This document shows, one piece after another, positions 1-8,463 of a DNA stretch of 64,000 nt. The notes under the pieces were generated by a model. That model was given only the letters and a program-made list of their open reading frames with translations. It did no database searches and was not told the origin of the DNA. Numbering within the stretch: the stretch's first letter is position 1; every line of letters begins with the position of its first letter. Origin of the DNA: Nitrobacter sp051535215 (GTDB taxonomy: Bacteria; Pseudomonadota; Alphaproteobacteria; Rhizobiales; Xanthobacteraceae); the NCBI RefSeq assembly GCF_051535215.1, contig NZ_JBPPLY010000012.1, positions 1 to 64,000 of the forward strand. The letters run 5' to 3'. The position numbers and the translations under genes are program-made.

Positions 1-82
1 TTCGAAGATTGACGGATTGCCGGGTCAAACCCGGCAATGATGTATAATCGAGATGTTTCCGTGAAAACGTGAAACGCTATGG

Positions 83-1618
83 TTACCGGAACGCCGAGAA
101 GCGGCTGTCGAACGAGTTCCTCGACGCCACCGGCGCTGCACTCGGCGTCGGCGTAGCCGCGTCGGCGTCGATCGCGGGCTTTAACGGCGGGCGTGTCGCG
201 ACCTGCTTGGGCTTGCCTGACTTGTCAGCCGTCTTTTCCGTCCCGTGTGCTGGGCGCTTTTCCGCCAGGGCCGGACGAAGCGGAGCGGTATGTGCCGCGG
301 GGGCAGCCGTCTTCGGCTTGGCCGAGGCCGTCTGTTTGGTTGCGGTTGCGGTCGTTGCGGTGGTGTCGGCGGTGCCGAAACCGATCTTGCGCGCAAGGTT
401 GCTGAAAATATTGCTCGACGGGGAGGGGGCGAGCAGCGACGAGGACGGTCTCGTGGCTTCGGCCTCCGGTTCATATGGGATTGCCGCCGTTGCCGCCGCC
501 GGATCGCGCGGCGGATTGACGGTCGGTGGAATGGTGCCGGGCGCCGTCGAGTACGCCGTGAGCTTCAGCCCGGGCTCGGCCGGATCTGACAGTCCCGTCT
601 GCCCCTCCGGGATTTTCGCGGCGAACACGCGATTCATGCCGCCGTCGATCCCGGTGTTGAGCCTGGCCACCGGCGTCCCCTTCGAGATCAGCCTGGCAAG
701 CTCGGTATTGTCGCGCTCCTGCTTTTCGCGCACGGCGCTCGCGATGTCGTCGGGGATCACATAGGCCGGGCACTGCGCAGAGGCGTTGAACTGCAGCGGC
801 TTGGTCGAGCCCGAAGGGGCTACCGGATCGAACACGTATTTATGCTCGCAGAACTCGACCTTCGGCTCCTGATGGGTCACCTCGAAATGATCGTTGCCTT
901 CCTTGATCATCTTCCAGAACGGCATGTTCGGATTGTTGCGATGCTTCGCAAGGTTCGCCGGCGTCATGTGAAACGGATAGGCCTGGAACTGAAAGGCGCG
1001 TTGTCCGCCGAAAAACGACTCGCGTCCGACCGCGTAGATCTCGGCGATCTGCTCGTCGGTCATGGCGTAGCAGCCGCGAGAGGAGCAGTCGCCATGCACC
1101 ATCAGTTCGGATCCGGTGCGTCCCAGCGACTTGTCGAAGGCATTCGGATAGCCGGTATTGAACGAGAGATAGTAGGCCGAGCGCGGATTCATCTGCGCCG
1201 GCGTGATGCTGTAGAAGCCTTCCGGCGCCTGGCGGTCGCCTTCGCGGACCTTGGGGCCAAGATCGCCGGACCAGCGGCAGATCGGGTAGGTCTTGAGAAG
1301 CGCGAACTTGCCGGACCGGTTCTGCTTCCAGACCTCGAGTTCGGCTTCCTGCTTGAACAGCCGGATCAGGATCGGCGACTGCAGATCCATGTCCTTTTCG
1401 GTCATGGCGGCGACGAGCTTGGGCGGAACGGGCTGGTTGGCCTTGGCATTGCTCGCGAGCGAAGCGTCCTCGCCGTTACAGCCGGCCAGAAGCGCGGCGC
1501 CTGCCAGCAGCGCGGCCAACGTCATGATCGCACGACCGGTCGTGCGATGGATCAAAGCCGGGCGATGGATCAAAGCAAAGCTCCGCAAGCGACGGGCAAG
1601 CCTGCACCCCGAATTCAT
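83..1618 (-). CDS. L,D-transpeptidase family (YkuD/YafK-like) lipoprotein
   Basis: Probable murein L,D-transpeptidase, an enzyme class that cross-links or edits peptidoglycan in the periplasm. The central part carries the YkuD catalytic signature HGDCSSRGCYAM with the nucleophile Cys in SRGC, preceded by a typical substrate-fold region (APEGFY, LSFNTGYPNAFD). The N-terminus has a lipobox, LLAGC, after a hydrophobic stretch, so the protein is probably lipidated. The last ~170 residues are Pro/Ala/Lys-rich and look disordered. The ATG at 1618 is used here. ATG 1525 starts right at the hydrophobic core but lacks basic residues, and a TTG at 1555 would give a better n-region, so the start is uncertain. 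The family assignment is firm; the exact reaction is inferred. Confidence 0.85.
   Translation of the reverse strand: MNSGCRLARRLRSFALIHRPALIHRTTGRAIMTLAALLAGAALLAGCNGEDASLASNAKANQPVPPKLVAAMTEKDMDLQSPILIRLFKQEAELEVWKQNRSGKFALLKTYPICRWSGDLGPKVREGDRQAPEGFYSITPAQMNPRSAYYLSFNTGYPNAFDKSLGRTGSELMVHGDCSSRGCYAMTDEQIAEIYAVGRESFFGGQRAFQFQAYPFHMTPANLAKHRNNPNMPFWKMIKEGNDHFEVTHQEPKVEFCEHKYVFDPVAPSGSTKPLQFNASAQCPAYVIPDDIASAVREKQERDNTELARLISKGTPVARLNTGIDGGMNRVFAAKIPEGQTGLSDPAEPGLKLTAYSTAPGTIPPTVNPPRDPAAATAAIPYEPEAEATRPSSSLLAPSPSSNIFSNLARKIGFGTADTTATTATATKQTASAKPKTAAPAAHTAPLRPALAEKRPAHGTEKTADKSGKPKQVATRPPLKPAIDADAATPTPSAAPVASRNSFDSRFSAFR
1545..1580. repeat. 18-bp tandem duplication near the L,D-transpeptidase 5' end
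   Basis: The 14-mer CGATGGATCAAAGC occurs at 1545 and again at 1563, an 18-bp period. It encodes a doubled ALIHR motif just upstream of the signal peptide, if translation starts at 1618. It may be slippage in a non-coding leader, which would favour a downstream start. Confidence 0.8.
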
Positions 1619-1860
1619 GGCGTCCGTGCCCCAAGCCATTGAATAAAATATTATCCTTAAGCCTCCGGCCCCGCAAGCCGGGCCGGCCGGGCGTGAACCA
1701 TCCATGACGACGATGGTGAACGGAGGTTAAATATTCGGTACCGGGCTGAAATAGGGCGGTTCGGCGGAAGTCCATAAAAAGCCGCGATTTCGCAGCCGTC
1801 CGAGCGGCGGAGAACGGAAATGCGGTTATCCGTCACGAATCCTGGCGGGAGCGGGCGTAC

Positions 1861-2823
1861 TCAGCCCAGTTTGCGTCCGATATCGAGGAATTTCTGACGG
1901 CGCTGTTTGCGTAGCGCGTCGCGGTCGAGATTGCGCAGATCGTTGAAGGCATCAGCAATGGCGTCGCCGGTGAGCGAGACGACTGCTGAGGGATCGCGAT
2001 GGGCGCCTCCCGGCGGCTCTTTAAGGATGGCATCGATCACGCCGAACCGCAGCAGATCCTGTGCGGTGATTTTCATGTTGGTCGCGGCTTCCTGCGCCTT
2101 GCTGCCGTCCCGCCAGAGAATCGACGAGGCCGCTTCTGGCGAAATCACGCTGTAGATCGCGTGTTCAAGCATCAAAACGCGGTTGGCGGTCGCGATCGCG
2201 ATGGCGCCGCCCGAGCCGCCTTCGCCGATGATGACGGCGATATTGGGAACGCCGAGCGACAGGCAGGCATCGGTCGAGCGTGCGATCGCTTCGGCCTGGC
2301 CGCGCTCCTCGGCGCCGATGCCGGGATAGGCGCCGGCGGAATCGACCAGCGACAGCACGGGAATATCGAAGCGGTCGGCCATTTCCATCAGGCGTACCGC
2401 CTTGCGATAACCTTCCGGTCGCGCCATGCCGAAATTGTGCTTCAGCCGGCTCTCGGTGGTTGCGCCTTTCTCCTGACCGATGACGCAGATGCTTTCGCCG
2501 CGGAAGCGGCCGAAGCCGCCGATCAGCGCCTCGTCCTCACCGAACTTGCGGTCTCCTGCGAGCGGCGTGAACTCGGTAATCAGGCCGTTGATGAAATCGG
2601 AGAAGTGCGGTCGCTGCGGGTGGCGCGCCACCTGGGTTTTCTGCCAGGGCGTTAGGTTGTCGTAGAGATCCTTCAGCGCCTGCGCCGCCTTGTCCTCGAT
2701 GCTCGAAATCTCCTCGCCGATGTCGCTGCCGGAAGCCGCGAGTGCGCGCAGTTCGTCGATCTTGGAATCGAGTTCGGCGACAGGTTTTTCGAAATCAAGG
2801 TAGCTGCGCATGGGATCCGGCAT
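1861..2823 (-). CDS. accA: acetyl-CoA carboxylase carboxyltransferase subunit alpha
   Basis: Alpha subunit of the carboxyltransferase that, with AccD, moves the carboxyl group from carboxybiotin to acetyl-CoA, giving malonyl-CoA for fatty acid synthesis in the cytoplasm. At 320 residues it has the usual length. Seen directly: the N-terminal helical segment (YLDFEKPVAELDSKIDEL), the FGRFRG motif, VDSAGAYPGIGAEERGQAEA and the GEGGSGGAIAI oxyanion-hole loop, then the C-terminal acyl-CoA-binding region. It lies downstream of xerD on the same strand, but a strong terminator lies between them, so it is probably transcribed separately. Confidence 0.97.
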   Translation of the reverse strand: MPDPMRSYLDFEKPVAELDSKIDELRALAASGSDIGEEISSIEDKAAQALKDLYDNLTPWQKTQVARHPQRPHFSDFINGLITEFTPLAGDRKFGEDEALIGGFGRFRGESICVIGQEKGATTESRLKHNFGMARPEGYRKAVRLMEMADRFDIPVLSLVDSAGAYPGIGAEERGQAEAIARSTDACLSLGVPNIAVIIGEGGSGGAIAIATANRVLMLEHAIYSVISPEAASSILWRDGSKAQEAATNMKITAQDLLRFGVIDAILKEPPGGAHRDPSAVVSLTGDAIADAFNDLRNLDRDALRKQRRQKFLDIGRKLG

Positions 2824-3025
2824 TTCAGCAATATAGGACGAACGTGTCGGGGGACGAAAGCTATCAGCGGGAAGGACAAAAAATCCTTTAATTCAAACGC
2901 TTAAGGGGACGATGGAGGGCGGCCAAGTCGATTGTTGGCGGGAGATGCTGCGCTCTTTCGCGGGTGATGGGTGCGAAGTCAAGAGCCGGGCTGGAGAGGT
3001 CTTCCGGCCCGGAGCATCGTACGAC

Positions 3026-3050
3026 AAAAAAACCCCGGCATTGCCGGGGC
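3026..3050 (-). terminator. Rho-independent terminator between xerD and accA
   Basis: On the minus strand GCCCCGGCAATGCCGGGG folds into a 7-bp GC-only stem with a 3-nt loop and is followed directly by seven T. It ends transcription coming from xerD, or from a separate short transcript, about 200 nt before accA. Confidence 0.9.
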
Positions 3051-3150
3051 TTCGAGGTGGATCTGAGGTAGCCGGACGGTTCGGCTGCTGTGGGTCGCCG
3101 AACCGTCGGGATGAGGCCGATGCGAATCGACCTTATCAATTGCCTACAGA
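3051..3150 (-). ncRNA. candidate small RNA or 3' leader upstream of the terminator
   Basis: This part of the 468-bp gap between xerD and accA has no credible reading frame on the minus strand. It contains a perfect 11-bp inverted repeat (GACGGTTCGGC at 3075 and its complement at 3097) immediately before the terminator. A structured hairpin followed by an intrinsic terminator is the usual architecture of a small RNA. It could equally be the 3' untranslated end of xerD. I see no clear promoter, so confidence is low. The rest of the gap (2824-3025 and 3151-3291) shows nothing recognisable. Confidence 0.3.
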
Positions 3151-3291
3151 TTAGAACTGCTGACGCGGGATGGAAGGTGGAACTTGGTCGAGGCGAGATT
3201 TGGTGCGGCCGTGTGATGGTCTGGTAACACCCGGACGCCGCCGGCGTTTCGCACGTCCGATGTCTTGAACCGCATCGTCCTGGACGAGCGG

Positions 3292-4263
3292 TCAGGCATC
3301 CGCCAGCGGATGCAGATCGCGCACCAGGCTCTTCAACCTTTCTTCCACGACGTGCGTGTAGATTTGCGTGGTGGAGATGTCGGTGTGGCCGAGCAGCGTC
3401 TGCACGATTCGCAAATCCGCGCCGTTATGCAGCAGATGGCTTGCGAAGGCATGTCGCAGCACGTGCGGCGAGACCAGCCGAGGTGCGAGACCAGCGGCGG
3501 CGGCCAGTTCTTTCAATTCGCGTGCGAAATGCTGCCGCGTCAGGTGGCCGCTTTCGCCGAACGAGGGGAACAGCCATTTCCGCTTTGCTGTGGCCGTCTT
3601 GCCCGCACTGCGCTGATCGTCCATTGCGGCGAGATAATCGGCCATCGCCTGCCGTGAGGCGTCGTTGAGCGGCACCAGCCGCTCCTTGTCGCCCTTGCCG
3701 CGCACCACGATCATGCGGGCGTCGCGCCGCGCGGCCGACAGCGGCAGCGAGACCAGTTCGGACACGCGAAGCCCCGTGGCGTAGAGCACTTCGAGCAGGC
3801 AATACAGCCGCGCTGCGCGCAATCGCTGGGCGGCTGAGGCATCGGGCGCGTCGATCGCAGTCTTGGCTCGCGCCAGCAGGCGATCGACGTCGGCTATCGA
3901 CAGCACTTTCGGCAGGCTTCGGCCGCGCTTCGGACCCGACAGGATGGCGGCAGGATCGTCGCTCCTGATCCGTTCGCTCAGCAGAAAGCGAAACAGGTGG
4001 CGCATCGCCGAAAGACGGCGAGCGACGCTGGAAGACTTGAAGCCCCGGACGTCGAGATCACCGAGATAGTCCCGCAGGGTCTGGGTGCCGGCGGTAACGA
4101 AATTTTCGCCAGCGCGCGTCAGGAATGCGGAAAAGTCCTCGAGGTCGCGACGGTAGGCGCCAAGCGTGTTCTCGCCGGCGCCTTGCTCGGCCGCCAGCAT
4201 GTCGAGGAACAGGTCGGTCAGCCTGGGGTCGGATGATTTGTCGGATGTCATGCCGCCGCCCAT
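3292..4263 (-). CDS. xerD: site-specific tyrosine recombinase XerD
   Basis: Chromosome-dimer resolution recombinase that acts with XerC at dif during division. The 323 residues hold an N-terminal SAM-like core-binding domain (LFLDMLAAEQGAGENTLGAYRRDL) and a C-terminal catalytic domain. The catalytic residues are visible: Arg in ATGLRVSELVSLP, the HVLRHAFASHLL motif (HxxR), His in LLGHTDISTT and the Tyr in QIYTHV. Choice of XerD over XerC rests on overall length and the accA/aroK neighbourhood known in this bacterial group. The ATG at 4263 precedes MTSDKSS; a start at the second ATG, 4 codons in, is also possible. Confidence 0.93.
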   Translation of the reverse strand: MGGGMTSDKSSDPRLTDLFLDMLAAEQGAGENTLGAYRRDLEDFSAFLTRAGENFVTAGTQTLRDYLGDLDVRGFKSSSVARRLSAMRHLFRFLLSERIRSDDPAAILSGPKRGRSLPKVLSIADVDRLLARAKTAIDAPDASAAQRLRAARLYCLLEVLYATGLRVSELVSLPLSAARRDARMIVVRGKGDKERLVPLNDASRQAMADYLAAMDDQRSAGKTATAKRKWLFPSFGESGHLTRQHFARELKELAAAAGLAPRLVSPHVLRHAFASHLLHNGADLRIVQTLLGHTDISTTQIYTHVVEERLKSLVRDLHPLADA

Positions 4264-4366
4264 AGCGTTTTCGAGCGAAGTGGATACCGGTTCGCGTAAA
4301 GAAAACGCGTCAAAACGAAAAGCTGGAGCCCGGCTTTGATTCCGTCAAAGCCGGAATAGCTCTAGC
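4263..4366. repeat. dispersed palindromic repeat, family A, copy 1 (long form)
   Basis: Contains TAGCGTTTTCGAGCGAAGTG, then GGATACCGGTTCGCGTAAAG and AAAACGC: two arms that form a stem around ACCGGTTCGCG. A second arm follows (AAAGCTGGAGCCCGGCTTTG, then a partner CAAAGCCGG). Close relatives occur at 6614 (inverted), 23165 (inverted) and 25430. It runs almost to the stop codon of the next gene. Confidence 0.9.
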
Positions 4367-4368
4367 AG

Positions 4369-4515
4369 CTATTTCTTGAGAAATTTGTCCGGATGGATGG
4401 TCACCGTCATTTCCCGAGGCGCCGGATTGACGAAATTCGCCAGCGCGAAGATCACGCCATAGCCGATCGCGCCGATCGCCGCGACGACAGTCAGGAAGCG
4501 GAGCAGGCTGGGCAT
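4369..4515 (-). CDS. small conserved membrane protein (48 aa)
   Basis: A 48-residue protein with one transmembrane helix (FLTVVAAIGAIGYGVIFALA) followed by a short soluble tail, PREMTVTIHPDKFLKK. Small proteins with the PREMTVTIP-DKF tail are recalled as a conserved unknown in Bradyrhizobium relatives, next to xerD and aroK, which fits this position. The frame is open upstream to 4644, but the conserved part starts at MPSLLRF (4515). The function is unknown. The family repeat A copy abuts its stop codon. Confidence 0.8.
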   Translation of the reverse strand: MPSLLRFLTVVAAIGAIGYGVIFALANFVNPAPREMTVTIHPDKFLKK

Positions 4516-4693
4516 TGGCGGTCCGGAACGCGATAGTGACCTTGGGACGAGCAGTGAGTACCAACATGTTCGCCGGATCGGTGCAAGAGTCTCTGGCAAC
4601 CCCCTCGACGAGAGTAGTATAGCTGGCGGGAAGAGATGGTCCAATCTGACGTCGGCATCCGTTTCAGCGATCCGCCGTTCGGATGTCAGAACC

Positions 4694-5344
4694 GTGGGGC
4701 CAGTTCATCCACGCTTGCAACCGCGTTCCGACAGGTGTCTTTTGACGTCCGAAACCGTTTCACAGGCCAGTGCGGGTATGCCCCCGGAGAGCGCGATCGT
4801 GGCGGCGCTGGGCGGACGGTCGCTGGTGCTTGTCGGCATGATGGGAGCCGGAAAGTCCACGATCGGCCGGCGTCTTGCGACGCGCCTTGCGATGCGGTTT
4901 GTCGACGCCGATGCCGAGATCGAACTCGCCGCCGGCATGTCGATTACTGAAATTTTCGAAACCCATGGCGAGCCGCATTTCCGTGACGGCGAAGCGCGGG
5001 TGATCGCGCGGCTCCTGAGCAACGGTCCGATGGTGCTTGCCACCGGCGGCGGTGCCGTGCTGCGCGAACAAACCCGCGCGCGCATTCGCGAGCGGGCAAT
5101 CTCGATCTGGCTCAAGGCGGATGCCGAAGTGATCCTGCGTCGGATCAGGCGCCGCGCCGATCGGCCTCTGCTGCAAACGGCCCATCCCGCCGCGACGATC
5201 GGGCGTCTTATCGTCGAGCGTGAGCCCCTCTATCAACTGGCGGATCTTACGATCGCATCGCGCGACGTGCCGTATGAGAGGATCGTCGATGAATGCATCG
5301 ACCTGCTTCACCGCCGGCTGACCGCCGCGGACCGGCGGAACTGA
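4694..5344 (+). CDS. aroK: shikimate kinase
   Basis: Phosphorylates shikimate at the 3-OH in the pathway to chorismate. Visible motifs: Walker A GMMGAGKSTIG, the shikimate-binding DADAEIE and FRDGEARV, the glycine-rich LATGGGAVL, and the lid RADRPLL. It is followed 62 bp later by aroB, the enzyme two steps earlier in the pathway, as in many proteobacteria. The start is uncertain: the longest frame begins at GTG 4694 (216 aa), while ATG 4778 gives 188 aa beginning MPPESAIVAAL, closer to the usual length. Neither has a strong ribosome binding site. Confidence 0.93.
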   Translation: MGPVHPRLQPRSDRCLLTSETVSQASAGMPPESAIVAALGGRSLVLVGMMGAGKSTIGRRLATRLAMRFVDADAEIELAAGMSITEIFETHGEPHFRDGEARVIARLLSNGPMVLATGGGAVLREQTRARIRERAISIWLKADAEVILRRIRRRADRPLLQTAHPAATIGRLIVEREPLYQLADLTIASRDVPYERIVDECIDLLHRRLTAADRRN

Positions 5345-5406
5345 AGCCGCCCGGCTCGCGACGAATGCTTGAAAGACTTTGACATCAACGGATTTGGCAA
5401 CACGCG

Positions 5407-6558
5407 ATGACTGCTTCGCTGAAAACTCCCGACCCGATCACGGTCGATGTCGCGCTCGGCGACCGTTCCTACGACATCGTCATCGGCCGGGACATTCTGC
5501 CCTCGCTCGGTGAACGGATCGCTGCGCTGCGTCCTGGCGCGCGCGTGGCGATCGTCACCGATGAATATGTTGCGACCCATTGGCTGCGGCGGACCGAGGC
5601 CTCGCTGCAAGGCGCCGGCATCGCGACATCGCGGATTGTCGTCGATGAAGGCGAGGTTTCGAAAAGTTACGAAGGCATCGAGTTCGTTTGCGAGGAACTG
5701 ATCGCTGCGAAAATCGAGCGCAACGATCTCGTGGTTGCGCTCGGCGGCGGCGTGGTCGGCGATCTTGCGGGCTTTGCCGCCGCGATCGTCCGCCGTGGCG
5801 TCGATTTCGTGCAGGTGCCGACGTCGCTGCTCGCGCAGGTGGATTCCTCGGTGGGCGGCAAGACCGGCATCAACTCGCCTCAGGGCAAGAACCTGATCGG
5901 AGCGTTTCATCAGCCGATTTTGGTGGTCGCCGACACCGCCGTGCTGGATACGCTGTCGCCGCGCCAGTTCCGTGCCGGCTATGCCGAGGTTGCGAAGTAC
6001 GGCCTGCTCGGCGACGAGCCGTTCTTCGCGTGGCTGGAAACCAACCATGCCGAAATCGTCAAGGGCGGCGCTGCGCGCGAACACGCGATCGCCGTCAGTT
6101 GCCGCGCCAAAGCCGCCATCGTCGCCCGCGACGAGCGCGAGACCGGCGAGCGGGCGCTGCTCAATCTCGGCCACACCTTCGGCCATGCGCTGGAAACCGC
6201 GACCGGATTTTCCGACCGGCTCTATCACGGCGAGGCGGTGTCGATCGGCATGGTGCTGGCGGCCGAACTGTCGTGCCGGTTGGACATGATCGCCGAAGCC
6301 GACGTGTCCCGTATCCAGCGGCATCTGGCGGCAGCGGGTTTGCCGACGCGGTTGCAGGACATTGCCGGTTTCAAGCAGGAAGGGCTGGCAGACGCGGACG
6401 GGCTTATGGCGCTGATGGCGCAGGACAAGAAGGTGAAGCGCGGCCGCCTCACCTTCATCTTGCTGAAAGCGATCGGCCAGGCGGTTATAACGTCAGACGT
6501 CGAACCGGCCACGGTCCGCGATTTTCTTGCCGGCAAGCTCGCAGTCGCGACTGCGTAG
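5407..6558 (+). CDS. aroB: 3-dehydroquinate synthase
   Basis: Converts DAHP to 3-dehydroquinate, the second step of the shikimate pathway, using NAD and a divalent metal. At 383 residues it is full length. Seen: the NAD-binding glycine run ALGGGVVGDLAGFAA, the QVPTSLLAQVDSSVGGKTGIN substrate/NAD motif, and the metal ligands in LNLGHTFGHALE and YHGEAVSIGM. The gene follows aroK closely and is probably co-transcribed with it. Confidence 0.97.
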   Translation: MTASLKTPDPITVDVALGDRSYDIVIGRDILPSLGERIAALRPGARVAIVTDEYVATHWLRRTEASLQGAGIATSRIVVDEGEVSKSYEGIEFVCEELIAAKIERNDLVVALGGGVVGDLAGFAAAIVRRGVDFVQVPTSLLAQVDSSVGGKTGINSPQGKNLIGAFHQPILVVADTAVLDTLSPRQFRAGYAEVAKYGLLGDEPFFAWLETNHAEIVKGGAAREHAIAVSCRAKAAIVARDERETGERALLNLGHTFGHALETATGFSDRLYHGEAVSIGMVLAAELSCRLDMIAEADVSRIQRHLAAAGLPTRLQDIAGFKQEGLADADGLMALMAQDKKVKRGRLTFILLKAIGQAVITSDVEPATVRDFLAGKLAVATA

Positions 6559-6613
6559 GACTTTCGAATCAGAGCAGTGGAATAGGCAGCGGACTCTATT
6601 CTGGATTCTGGCG

Positions 6614-6664
6614 TGACGCCTTTTCTTCGCGCGAACCGGTATCCACCTCGTGCGAAGACGTTAT
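6614..6664. repeat. dispersed palindromic repeat, family A, copy 3 (short form, inverted)
   Basis: The 131-bp gap between aroB and the next gene holds CTTCGCGCGAACCGGTATCC and flanking arms. This is the reverse complement of the core of the copy at 4263, without its second arm. It ends about 25 bp before the downstream start codon. Confidence 0.85.
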
Positions 6665-6689
6665 AGTCCGGCATGATCATGGGCCCCCG

Positions 6690-8042
6690 ATGAGTTCGAC
6701 GCTTCTCCAGATATTTCTTGCATCGCTGCTGCTTGCCGCCAATGCGTTTTTCGTTGCCGCCGAATTCGCGCTGGTGAAAAGCCGCGGGTTCCGCGTCAAG
6801 GCCATGGTTGAGCGCCGCGCATTCGGCGCGCGGCTCGTGCATGATATCGTCGGCAACATCGAGGCCTATCTCGCCTGCTGCCAGCTCGGCATCACCATGG
6901 CGTCCCTCGGTCTTGGCTGGGTCGGCGAGCCGACGGTGGCGGCTCTGCTCGAACCCTTGCTGCGGCCGCTCGGCATGCCGGAACCGGCGCTGCGCCTGAC
7001 CTCGTTCCTCACCGGCTTTCTGGTGTTCTCGTCGCTGCATATCGTGATCGGCGAACAGGTGCCGAAGACGCTGGCAATCCGCCAGCCCGAACCCGTGTCG
7101 CAATGGATCGCCTATCCACTCCATGCGTCCTATCTGCTGTTTTTTCCACTCAACTGGCTGCTCAATTCAGCGTCGCGCGCCATCCTGCGTGCGCTTCGTG
7201 TCAAGGAAGTCTCGCAGCATGATGTATTGACCGGCGCGGAGATTGAAGGACTGGTCGGAGAATCCGCCGAGCACGGCGGAATCGAAAGCGGCGAGGCCGA
7301 ATACATCCAGAATGTGTTTCGCTTCGGTGATCTCGCGGTGTCGGACGTGATGGTTCATCGCACGGCGATGGTGACGATCAATGCCGACTTGCCGCCCGAG
7401 GAACTGGTGCGCGAGGTGCTTGCCAGCGAATACACCCGCATTCCGCTCTGGCGCGACAAGCCGGAAAACATTATCGGCGTGCTTCATGCCAAGGATCTGC
7501 TGCGGGCGATCCGTGCCTCTGACGGCGACATGTCGCGCATCAACGCCAGTGCCATTGCGCTGCCGCCGTGGTTCGTGCCGGAAATGCGCCCGGTATCCGA
7601 CCAGCTCAAGGCGTTTCGCCGCCGCAAGACCCACTTCGCGCTGGTGGTCGACGAATATGGCGAAGTCGAGGGCATGGTGACGCTGGAAGACGTTCTGGAG
7701 GAAATTGTCGGCGATATTTCCGACGAGCACGACGTCGTGGTGGCCGGGGTCCGGCAGCAGGCCGACGGATCGGTGGTGGTGGACGGCTCGGTGCCGATCC
7801 GCGATCTCAATCGTGCCATGAACTGGCATCTGCCGGACGAGGAGGCGACCACGATCGCGGGCCTCGTGATCCACGAGGCGCGCTCGATCCCCGAGCGCGG
7901 TCAGAATTTTACGTTTCACGGCTTTCGCTTCAGGGTTTTGCGCCGCGAGCGTAACCGCATCACGGCGCTGCGCATCCAGCCGGTGCCGCGCGGGACGGAG
8001 GCCATGGAGAACAGACCGAAGCAGGCGCGCTCGGCGACCTGA
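6690..8042 (+). CDS. CNNM/CorC-HlyC family membrane protein (hemolysin-like)
   Basis: A 450-residue inner membrane protein with the usual order for the family: N-terminal CNNM domain with about four membrane helices (LLQIFLASLLLAANAFFVAAEFALVK is the first), a pair of CBS domains in the middle (VMVHRTAMVTI, then FALVVDEYGEVEGMVTLEDVLEEIVGDI) and a C-terminal CorC/HlyC domain. Family members are linked to magnesium or cobalt efflux and tolerance; the label hemolysin is historical. The start at 6690 lies 4 codons before the first helix; the frame is open far upstream only as a shadow of aroB. Confidence 0.9.
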   Translation: MSSTLLQIFLASLLLAANAFFVAAEFALVKSRGFRVKAMVERRAFGARLVHDIVGNIEAYLACCQLGITMASLGLGWVGEPTVAALLEPLLRPLGMPEPALRLTSFLTGFLVFSSLHIVIGEQVPKTLAIRQPEPVSQWIAYPLHASYLLFFPLNWLLNSASRAILRALRVKEVSQHDVLTGAEIEGLVGESAEHGGIESGEAEYIQNVFRFGDLAVSDVMVHRTAMVTINADLPPEELVREVLASEYTRIPLWRDKPENIIGVLHAKDLLRAIRASDGDMSRINASAIALPPWFVPEMRPVSDQLKAFRRRKTHFALVVDEYGEVEGMVTLEDVLEEIVGDISDEHDVVVAGVRQQADGSVVVDGSVPIRDLNRAMNWHLPDEEATTIAGLVIHEARSIPERGQNFTFHGFRFRVLRRERNRITALRIQPVPRGTEAMENRPKQARSAT

Positions 8043-8136
8043 CGATCGAACCTGCATGAGACTTTCGGAAGGAGGCGCAACAGCGGAGCGCGGTTGTACG
8101 GGAAGGCCGGCGGTTCAAACCCGGATAGACGGCGCG

Positions 8137-8460
8137 TCACGAATCGGATCTGGCGAGCGCGCGCCCTTTCTTTTTCTTCTTGCCGGGATCCTTGTCCTCG
8201 ACGAATTTGACGCCGATCTCGTCGCCATTGATGCGTACGAGTTCGCAACGGCGAAAGGCCAGCCCGGTCGACGATAACAGCAGAAAGAATTCCTTGAGGT
8301 TCAGCCCTTCGATCGAATCCTTGACCTGAAGCCGCGCGCCGCTGTTCGAGATGTCCAGCAGGATGCACGGCCGTTGCCATGTTCCGTCGATTGCCATCAT
8401 CAGGACGGTATAGCCCGTGGCAAACGTCACCCGGTCGGCTTTTCGGTTACCCCAACTCAC
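8137..8460 (-). CDS. PilZ-domain protein
   Basis: A single-domain protein of 107 residues. The c-di-GMP-binding signatures of PilZ are both present in order: the N-terminal Arg pair in NRKADRV and DISNSGARLQV (D-x-S-x-x-G). The tail is Lys-rich (DKDPGKKKKKGRAL). It probably senses c-di-GMP and passes the signal to an unidentified partner. It lies on the same strand as the DUF2336 gene, 3 bp downstream of it, so the two probably form one transcript. DUF2336 and PilZ proteins often occur near each other in this group. Confidence 0.85.
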   Translation of the reverse strand: MSWGNRKADRVTFATGYTVLMMAIDGTWQRPCILLDISNSGARLQVKDSIEGLNLKEFFLLLSSTGLAFRRCELVRINGDEIGVKFVEDKDPGKKKKKGRALARSDS

Positions 8461-8463
8461 AGC

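Noticed and set aside
69..764. Long plus-strand open frame opposite the L,D-transpeptidase gene
   Set aside because: Shadow of the real gene on the other strand; low-complexity Ala/Val/Gly composition and no recognisable domain.
3151..3291. A short peptide ending PPSIPRQQF after xerD, in its frame
   Set aside because: It has no start codon between the xerD stop and its own; only xerD read-through would produce it.
5688..6689. Extended N-terminus for the CNNM/CorC protein
   Set aside because: The extension overlaps aroB in another frame and is Arg-rich; the membrane helix and family start lie at 6690.
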